Below are positions 55,979-64,000 of a stretch of 64,000 nt of DNA, one piece after another (position 1 is the stretch's first letter; each line of letters begins with the position of its first letter). The stretch spans positions 1,240,001 through 1,304,000 of the forward strand of contig JAGMUV010000017.1 in the NCBI GenBank assembly GCA_020744425.1, given 5' to 3'. The notes under the pieces were generated by a model. It made no database searches. It worked only from the letters and a program-made list of their open reading frames with translations, and was not told the DNA's origin. The translations under genes were made by a program, and so were the position numbers. Source of the stretch: Dactylonectria macrodidyma. Lineage: Eukaryota > Ascomycota > Sordariomycetes > Hypocreales > Nectriaceae.

Positions 55979-58900
55979 CTATTCAGAGTTTTTTTCCTTG
56001 TGAGTGGCATCCATCCTCAAAACCCTTCCGTGTCTTGAACTTGACCCTTGCCTGATAGCCCAATGAAACGGTATCTGGCTATGCCACTTATCCTTGAAGT
56101 CGATATGGACTTTGCCAGTATCAAAGAGCAACTCAAAAGCCCTCTCGTTTTGTGTCATGATTGTCCAGTTAATCGGGGTGAATCCATCCTCATCGCTTGC
56201 TTCAACGTCAACTCCGCCAGCGTCGAGAATCAGCTTCATAATAGCCTCGTTCCTATTTATGACAGCCCAAAGAAGCGGCGTCTGCCCACGCTCATCCTTG
56301 GTATCGACGCGGACCTCCCCAGTATCTAGGAGAAGCCTAACAATAGACTCATGCCCTCCGCCAATGGCCAATGAGAGCGGTGTGTCGCCAAACTGATTTT
56401 CAGCATCAATTTCGATTTTACCAGTATCAATAAGCAATTTCACAATAGTGTCGTTCCCATTCACAACGGCCTCCGAGAACGGGGTATAGCCATACTGGTC
56501 TCTGGCATCGACTTCGACCTCACCAATATCAAGAAGTAGCTGAACAATAGCGGCATGCCCATTTTCAATAGCCCAAAATAGTGGTGCTCGATCTTCTTCA
56601 TCTCTAGCATTAACATCGACGTTGCTAGTACCAAGAAGCAGCTCAACAATAGCCATATGGCCTTGTCCCGCCGCGCATGACAGCGGTGTTCGGCCAATCT
56701 CATCTTCAAGATTGACATCGACGGAACCATGGTTAAGCAGAAGCTTAACAACAGTCGTGTTCCCTCTCACGGCGGCCCAAGAGAGCGGAGCGCGGCCGAA
56801 ATCGATATCTACAGCATTGACGTCGACCTTGTTCCTGTCCAGAAGTAGCTTGACAATAGACGCGTACCCTTCCTCAGCAGCGTAGGATAATGGGTTTCTT
56901 CCATGACTGTCTAATGAACGTTCATCCTGTCTGCTGAACAGTATACTCAAGACTTCGTCAACCCCGAAGTAGGCTGCCAAGTGCAGTCCAGTCATGTGCC
57001 TCGGGAAACTTTGGCTGCTTAGATGTCTGTACTGAGTCTTCCCACTCATTAATGCTTGACAGGATGACTCCACTTTTGCGTTGGAGTCAAGAAAGTCAAT
57101 GGCGTCTTTAAGAGTAGTTGGAGCCCCTCTCACATGATGTCCCCAGCTGCGTGCAGCATAGTGATAGAGCGCATTTGAACGTAACCGCTTCTTAAACTGG
57201 GCATCATTCGGACATGGCCCACTGCCAAAAACATCAAATGACAGGTAGGTAAGGCAGGTTGTGGCGATAATAGTATCTGCATTTCGAAGCCAAGTATTCT
57301 CGGCCCTTTCGAAGTATTGCTGGGTGGTGTAATGGACCAGACGGATGATATTGCTCTTTTCATCGACAGTGATTAACGGGGCACTTGCTCTGACCATGTG
57401 ATCAACCGTCGGTATGTTGTCTCTGTCTAGTTTGCTCGTACCAATCTCGACGGCAAGAGCGTGTTGAAGCTCAGGTACAGTAATCGGCCTCTTGGCGTAG
57501 ACAATCCATGAAAGAATAAAAATGGCGTCTCGAGGCAAGTCGCCTTTCTGGTGCTGGATTCTCTCCATGGATTTGTCGTATGCGTTATACAGTGCGCTTG
57601 GTCCGTCGAGAGGCCCTTTGGGTCTTTCCCGTAGGTCGCCCAAAACTTTCCTAATAGCCGCTGGTGACCGCTTGCCAACTAGCGAATCCATATACAATTT
57701 CGCGAGGAGGAACCTAGGTCAATTATCAACTCCTGAACCGCATAGGGGCAAACTATTGCTTCAACTTACATCCCATCAACTGCGTCATTGATCTTAGTCT
57801 TGATTTCCCTTCGAATGTCTGCATCTTGGTTCACAAAATCCGGTAACTGTGGCATCTGCTCCTCCAGGAAATTCCACACATCGTCGCGGCTGGCGCATAT
57901 CTCCAATGACAGACACCCCTGGAATCTTTTCTCGATATCCGGGATGAAACGCGAAGTTGCAAGTATGTTTAATCCGGTTTTGTTGCGAAGGCTGAAGAGC
58001 TCGTTGAAAAAGTTCGTGCGGTTGTTATCCATCTCTGGGCATTCATCAAGTGCATCGATGACGATGAAAACTCTAGAGTATGTTTCAGCGACAAAGGAGA
58101 GAGCCTTCGAAAGTTCATCAAGTGAAGGCCGTGTTCGACTAGCCGAGTGTTGCTCATATAGTATTTCGATGGTCTTGGGGATGGGTGATCTGCCCAAAGC
58201 TAGCTGTTTTAGAAGACTCTCTAGTAAGCGCTTCGCCTTGGCTTCATCGTGTCGCCTATAGTTACAATAGAGGTAGGCGATTCCGACATTTTGTTTCTTG
58301 GGATGCCGCATGATGAGATCGTTGATAATGATAGAAGAAATGGTTGTTTTTCCAGCCCCAGGGATTCCCGGGCAGAACAGTGTCTGTCCAGCGGTGTTTA
58401 ACCAAGTGTGGAACTCGATAGAGCCTAAAAACCACTGGCCAGTGCCCCGTTGCCGTTTACTGAAGTAGTCGCTTTGCTGAGGGCCATAATCAACTGGTGA
58501 CAACCAATCCAGTATAGCTTTTTCCCGCTGTGTCCGCTGATGATAAATAATTGTGTCCGCCTTTTTTGATGTATTCAAGATCTCACTGTGTATATCTAGT
58601 AAGTCGACAACTGCATTAGCAATGGGACCACAATAGCACGCGAGAAGAAAGCCCAGTTTGCGCTTGTATCAACACACCCTTCTCGCCAGGTCTAGGGAAC
58701 AGTAGAACTCACCAGACATGAACTTAATAATTTTCTTCTCAGCTTCAATCCTCTTCGGGGCCAGACGGCGAAGCAAATCTTTAGTATATGCGGCAGCTGT
58801 CATTGCTGCATAACCTTGCCAGTCTTTGTTCTTATGCGAGTCGGCATAGTCGCAAATGCCACGGATTACCAGGCAGGGGAAGTGGTTCATTAAGCCGGCT

Positions 58901-59700
58901 GCTTCCATCTCGAAACAAAGCACGCTCTGCCTCATCGCAAGAGCATCCCGAGTCAAAGCGTCCTTCATGAGCCTGTTTGCCGAGGCGATACGACCATAAT
59001 GAATCGATGGATTGTCCTCATCTTCAGTCCGTTTAGGCCGCACTACCAAAACCGAGGCCCCTTCGCCACAAACTGTTTTACAGCTGGATTCCTCATTTGT
59101 CGGGTGAAGCACTCCAGGTTGATACAATCGATCAGTGCTTTCCTCGGGTCTTCCGTATTTTTTTCGGAGTCTTGGCTTCTTCTTGAAAATATCTTCGATG
59201 GATTCTTCGAGTCTGTGTCCTTCGCCCTCGTATTGCGCCATGAGACCGCTCACGGCTGTTCGCAGAATCGAGGGCGCCTGGTTGAGGAAGCCCTTCTCTT
59301 CGAATTCCCTGTCCTGGATGGCCTTTCCGAAGTCATACTGAAACACACCACCCTTACCGTTACCAGAAGCGCTCACGACAACGTCCCCAAGCCGAATGTC
59401 ATGTCTGGTACTCGGTGCACCGCCGCCGACACCAACCATCAAGCCGATTCTAATGTTGGTGAAGCTGTGAAGCATGTCCCTGGCCACACTAGCAGCGGAT
59501 GACGTTCCGTATTCGCCGTGCGGTAGAACGGCAATGACGACATTATGCTTCCCAATCTTGCCCAAGGTGTAGTCGTTGTTGTCATGTGCGGACACGACTT
59601 CGGGACCCTCGTGCTCCTCGTCAAGAAAGGCTCGCGCGGCAACATACTCGGTCGTAATGGCACAAATCCAGCCGACGGTATAGTCACGGGGATTGGACAT
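55979..59700 (-). CDS. nucleoside phosphorylase-NACHT-ankyrin protein (NLR type)
   Basis: Three exons, 59700..58713, 58610..57770 and 57713..55979, encode 1187 residues with matching phases. Residues 7-310 form a purine/uridine nucleoside phosphorylase (PNP_UDP) domain: '[24 protein letters not shown]', '[13 protein letters not shown]', '[10 protein letters not shown]', '[30 protein letters not shown]'. Next comes the linker '[31 protein letters not shown]'-type region. NACHT has Walker [10 protein letters not shown] near 411 and Walker [12 protein letters not shown] near 511. About ten ankyrin repeats fill residues 845-1150. Intron 57714-57769 has a GTAAGT donor; intron 58611-58712 is longer (102 nt) with a CTAAT branch and GCAG acceptor. 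In bacterial and fungal defence-like systems this fold can act as an NTP- or nucleoside-degrading effector; here that is an inference. Confidence 0.92.
56030..57010 (-). repeat. ankyrin repeat array (about 10 units)
   Basis: Coding repeats of 34-35 residues with the form '[26 protein letters not shown]'. Units share 'IVKLLLDTG' blocks and resemble the array at 17140-18080 more than the large array at 7060-11212. Confidence 0.8.
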
Positions 59701-60627
59701 GGTTATCTATAGCCTTCGGCAAAGGTTATTATGAGGAGAAGATGAAGGCGCAGAGTTTTTCACTCGTCAATTGCACCTAGGTAGTCATCAGCGCAGCCTG
59801 ATCGCCTCATGGCAGTTCACGTTGATTCGTTCCCAATAGGCGCCCAGGCAACAAGAGTCTCACGTGTCAGGCATCAATACTGCATGCCAATATTTGGGTT
59901 AGAAGGAGCAATGCTCTGCTAGCTATCTTCTCTTGGCTAGCGATAATACGGACGACGCATTGTCCATATTAGGCGGGTTGAGAAAACAGTTAAAGGGCAT
60001 TGGTGTTTTTCGATTTTTCGGGTGGAACTTGACGATCAAGTAAAGAGTGCCAAGATCCTAGTGTACAAGCAACTGAAAGAAGACACTGCACACTAGGATT
60101 AGACCCTGACCTTAAGATTACTTAAAATTCTGAATTAAATATTTATAGTGTAGAGACCTTATAATAGGGTACATATTAATATGATGTAGATTATTTTTAT
60201 CTTTCCTTAATAAGGAAATATTTATGTCGTTTTGTCTGATGCCTGCGAAATTAGTGGAGGCCTAGTGTGTGGTGTGCGGTCTACTCTTTCAGACTCGCCC
60301 ATGATAGAGCGGACAGCAAATACGATAGTATTCTTCTGGTCGCGTACCATTCAACCACAGCCGAACAGCAACTGAGAGTTGGTTAAAGTTCAATACAGAG
60401 ATATGAGGAAGGAAGTTGGTATAAGCCTCAAAATTGAGAGGCTAGCCTGGCTTTGTGAGAAAAGCAACTGCAAATGAAAACGAACCATTTCGCATCATGT
60501 CATTGTGTTATCTATCAATCTTTGCATGCTGTCATACATCCATCTTCTTATGAATAGCACTTGCGTTTATGCAAGAAGGTCTTTCAGTGTCATAACTCGT
60601 AATAATGTCGAAAGGGCTCTATCCCCT
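59701..60627. other. intergenic with AT-rich island
   Basis: Holds the promoter of the phosphorylase-NACHT gene. An AT-rich stretch at 60110-60240 is flanked by imperfect inverted sequences around 60069-60098 (CTGAAAGAAGACAC...CACTAGG) and 60260-60291 (reverse complement CTGAAAGAGTAGACC...CACTAGG), a possible decayed MITE. No gene is supported. Confidence 0.4.
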
Positions 60628-62244
60628 CTAAATATGAGGAAGAAATGTCAACCAGTTGACTGTCTGGTAGGCACTCTTCGGCAGCGATCTTAGTCCAATT
60701 ACATCCTCGATAAGAATGTACGCGCGAAAGATACAGTAGAAGCCGCAGAGAATAGAAGTGACGATCAGAAAGCCAATCTGTACCTGCATGTTCGGGTCCT
60801 TGTCGGGCGAGATGTTATGCGACCTCGAAAGAAAACCCGGGACCTTCTTGTTAATCACCTCAAGTTCCACCAGGAGGTCTCGATCCGTCTCTGAAACGGG
60901 GTGGTGGTGGGTCCCTCGCCTATAGTTTTTCCACCAGTCTTGAAGATATTGATGCCACTTTCGAAATGGATGTTCGGACGAAGACTCCTCTAATGCGCTC
61001 GGTAGAAGCCCCTCCGCAGCTCTGCTTTGCGGTATGAAGATCCACATCGCCAGCTCCATCCATAGAGCGCCGAGCATACCATAAGTTATCATGTAAATGC
61101 TAGAAGCGCGCCAAAAGATAAGTTCGGCTGTACTCGGGAAATCAAAGTGCCATGCGAGGAGGAAGACTGCACTAAAGGCAAGGATGAAAGCGACGCCAAC
61201 AAGCTCTAGGTTGAATTCCATACGCAAAAAGATGTCGCCGGGGATCCTATCCCATGGATTGCTGTTTCGGCGCGAAAATGGCGAAAAAAAGATCTTGCGG
61301 CCAAGCTCGTTGTAGTACTGCCACACAAGGTTCAAAGCGGTCTCGTCTCTGCTGATGAAGTCTAAGGGTGTTTGATAGTACGGTTGTTGCGCTCGAGCTC
61401 CTCCCTGCATACTCGTTAGCACGATTCTGTACCTGATGACACGCGTTCTTACAGTTGCAAGGATTTCGTCAATGGTGGCAGGCGTTTCCAGTGTAATGGT
61501 GGTACGGGCATCAGATAGCTTATCCTTCCAACACCATGCGGTTCCAAAGAGGTTGATGACGAAAGACAGCGTCGTAAGTTCCATAGTTGTTATGGCGAGG
61601 CCCTCAATAGCGCGAGCGATGAGACTGATGACGAACCAGGTACTTTGACAGACAGTGAGAAGTCTAACTATTTTGTTAGATTCCTCTTCGCCATTGCCTG
61701 AGACTGAGATCCTACCTTGCCAGACCATCGGATTTGTCCCTATCTTTCAGCTCTTCTATAGTCATGATAGGATACCCAATGAAACCTTTTTGTACCAGGT
61801 AAAAGACCTGCTCCGCATTGAGAGGAATGGTTCGTTCGAGGTCGTGGGCTTTGAGCACAAATCCGCCCATGTCCGCGAAAAAGGCATGCGCCATTGTCCA
61901 GTCTCGATGTCCCTCAAGGCGAAACTTCTGCACGCGTCGAACCAGTTAGCAGCCTATCAATTCCGCTCTAAAGGCATGCTTACCCTGACCGACCGCTGCG
62001 CTGATGACTTTTGGCCGATGGCTAGGACAATGATGAAATCGGGCCCAAGGAGCCCTAGGAAAGCCAGCCCCAGCCTGTCCCGGAAGTTGGCCCAATCGCC
62101 ATCATGGGGGCCAGGAATATTTGGATAGACTGAGGTCCAACAGCACAAAGTTGTCGTAATTAGACAGGTAAGAATAATATCGTAGGTGCCTCTCCCATCT
62201 GGCGAAGGCGTCCATCCAGCGAACTCGGTATTGTTCGACGTCAT
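60628..62244 (-). CDS. multi-pass membrane protein, uncharacterised fungal family
   Basis: Three exons, 62244..61984, 61927..61716 and 61663..60628, encode 502 residues with matching phases. The introns of 56 and 52 nt both have good donors (GTAAGC, GTAGGA) and AG acceptors. The N-terminal 'GWTPSPDGRGTYDIILTCLITTTLCCWTSVYPNI', with 'MAHAFFADMGGF' and 'LLTVCQSTWFVISLIARAIEG', is a recognisable uncharacterised family abundant in Pezizomycotina, often near HET and NACHT genes. Hydrophobic helices occur at residues 20-35, 65-80, 170-190 and 190-215, then around the 'FILAFSAVFLLAW' and 'LGALWMELAMWIF' segments, and near the C-terminus at 'IGFLIVTSILCGFYCIF'. Function unknown; probably an integral membrane protein. 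Confidence 0.85.
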
Positions 62245-63209
62245 GGGGCTGAGAATGTCGTCCGAATGATTTCGTTAGCAAGGCGCATGAAAATTATTCA
62301 GATCTCCAATTCGTCGCCATGGGAGGGGAGAATAGGGTTTTAAGACCTTAGAGCCAACAAAGCTCCTGCAGGGGGCCGATTTGCGGATGCGGCCAACGGC
62401 CAACATGTCTCAGGCTGAGCGGCAAGCCGTTTGGGTGTGACAAGATTCTTCGTTGCTCCCGAAGCTCCAAGCGGTCTAGGTTTCTCCAAGGGACAAGAGG
62501 AAGCCTAATCGCTCTTTGGGTCAAGAGGGAACCTATTACGAAAGATTTCGAGGCTTTGTTAGGCATTCGCTCGCTGAAAGAAGGCTGTAGACAGAAAGCT
62601 ACTCTTATTACAATTTATTCCGCCTGACTCTGGGCGCAGTCGCTCTTGCCAGGGCTACTGTGTCACAAATCTACAAGGGTTTTCGTCATCCTCGGTTGTT
62701 TGCCTCCGAGAGAAGAGGGAAGCGGTTAATGGCCAGCGCTTATTGGCTGAGCAGGGGTCGGCACGGACAAGGCCTATCCGTTTTGAGTGGGAGGGATTTG
62801 TGCCATTTGTGCTGAAACAAGAAAGGTCACGTCAAAGTCCCAGGCAAAAGCGATTTCCTGCCTAATTTTAGTCGTGCTCAATACGAAGACAGTTGGTGGC
62901 GGAGTTGAGTTGAGTGAGGCGTTGCGGCTTCGTGCGGGCCGTCCCGAGGAACGACAACGCTAGATCATGCTCCGCCACGATCTGCCCTACGGAGGCCGTT
63001 CGGTTTAAAGCGAGGGTGTGTCGTCCTGCGTAAGCGCAAATTTAATGTAGATTTCCCTTGCCGCGGAGGAAACCAGCAGTATTGAAGTATCCATAGCGCC
63101 TTTTCTTAACAAGTTTCCTTTCCAGCGTGTCTTTGACGTGTTGGATCTCGCCTTCGATTCGTTTCGCCTTTTTGCTACTGCTGCTCCGCAAGGCTTTTAG
63201 CTCTTTGCA
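62245..63209. other. intergenic, no gene supported
   Basis: Promoter side of the membrane protein gene. A minus-strand frame at 62348-62566 has no recognisable similarity. No repeat was recognised. Confidence 0.4.
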
Positions 63210-63599
63210 TCAGTCAGTGATGTCTTGTCGGGACTCAAGCAATCTTAAGTCTCCCTCTGTGACGGATGTAGGCGCATTTAAGTCTCGCTTGCTGAAGCGT
63301 TGATGCAATTTGGCAATTATGTCATCGCCTTCGTTAGCCGGGTCCTCATCTGCTAAGTCCATCAGACCGTGTCTCTGGTCGACTGGATTGTAACTCTTTC
63401 GAAGCAGGTCAGAGTTTCTCAAGATGTAACAGCGGAGAGTTGGACCCAAGACACCTAAGAATAATTAGAATCACGCTAGCTAGTTCAAGAAACTCACAAT
63501 CCAGCCATTTTCCGATCCTAACTCTTAAAGAGTAATGTGTAAGCTCCTCCTGTAGTTCAGCCATTAAGTACTCGGTATGAGAGCCTCCAATGCGGTCCT
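63210..63599 (-). CDS. unrecognised gene, C-terminal exons (partial)
   Basis: Two exons on the minus strand read 'GGSHTEYLMAELQEELTHYSLRVRIGKWLD' (about 63599-63497), then, after an intron 63453-63496 (GTGAGT donor, CTAAT branch, CTTAG acceptor), 'LGPTLRCYILRNSDLLRKSYNPVDQRHGLMDLADEDP' to a TGA at 63210. The phases agree. The frame closes upstream near 63630, so further exons must lie leftwards in its own direction (63630-64000 or beyond the window). The segment is acidic and charged and matches no domain I know. It could be the tail of another accessory-region gene. Confidence 0.5.
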
Positions 63600-64000
63600 T
63601 AGTCCAATAGGAAGACGGGCTCGTTCATAATTCCTTCTTTCCATCTAAGGGGGACGTATTGGTGATTGCGATAATATGAAAACTAGACAGATTCCCTTGA
63701 ATGGAACTCGATGGATGCTGAAATATAATCTTTGGAGATCACTATTTGATGAACTTGCTACACAAGAATTTGTGATGCCTTGAACTTTGATCCCGCTCAA
63801 TCTTGTACTCACTTCGCTTCACAGGTTGAATACTGATGCTCGCCACAGGACAAGTCTTGCTCGAATCGGCGAAATCTTTAAGCCACTCAACTTGAATGTC
63901 ATTTCATGCTACAAGCCTCGGGTTTTCCTGCCTTCGGCCTGCACTGAGATGATATTTCCTGAGAAAGAAACTCGTTGGCAAGGTTTGCAAGGTATGTCCC
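63600..64000. other. end of window, possible upstream exons
   Basis: Likely holds part of the gene ending at 63210, but no exon can be delimited with confidence. Confidence 0.3.

Overview
The window is nuclear DNA of a filamentous ascomycete (Pezizomycotina, probably Sordariomycetes). Evidence seen: short introns (about 50-65 nt) with GTRNGY donors and CTRAY branch sites, dispersed 5S rRNA genes, HET-domain and NACHT-ankyrin genes, a Zn2Cys6 regulator, and an AT-rich block of transposon DNA mutated almost only by C:G to T:A transitions, as expected of repeat-induced point mutation (RIP). The exact species cannot be read from the sequence.

Layout. 0-13.4 kb: the 3' part of a DUF6604-type gene, a close pair of 5S rRNA genes, a possible decayed STAND fragment, a very large NACHT protein with about 34 ankyrin repeats, a 240-bp MITE and a small Cys/His-repeat protein. 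13.8-21 kb: a hydrolase-NACHT-ankyrin gene, a Zn2Cys6 regulator and a dual-specificity phosphatase. 22.8-33 kb: a third 5S gene, then a HET-domain gene cut in two by an 8.3-kb hAT transposon, itself split by a 5.1-kb Copia retrotransposon; both target-site duplications and both terminal repeats are readable. 34-44 kb: a pyranose 2-oxidase-like gene, a HET gene, a membrane protein, a fourth 5S gene and a second HET gene. 44.5-55.4 kb: a decayed Cid1-like nucleotidyltransferase, an intact HET gene, a decayed HET gene, an isochorismatase-like hydrolase and a decayed OPT transporter. 56-64 kb: a nucleoside phosphorylase-NACHT-ankyrin gene, a multi-pass membrane protein and the 3' end of an unrecognised gene.

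The unifying theme is allorecognition and innate-immunity-like genes. Three NLR-type proteins carry three different N-terminal domains (SesA/HeLo-like, alpha/beta hydrolase, nucleoside phosphorylase), each joined to NACHT plus ankyrin repeats. They sit among three intact and two broken HET genes. In fungi such families control heterokaryon incompatibility and programmed cell death and evolve by birth and death. The mix of intact genes, pseudogenes and RIP-mutated transposons here fits an accessory, fast-evolving chromosomal region. No CRISPR arrays, operons or tRNA genes were recognised.
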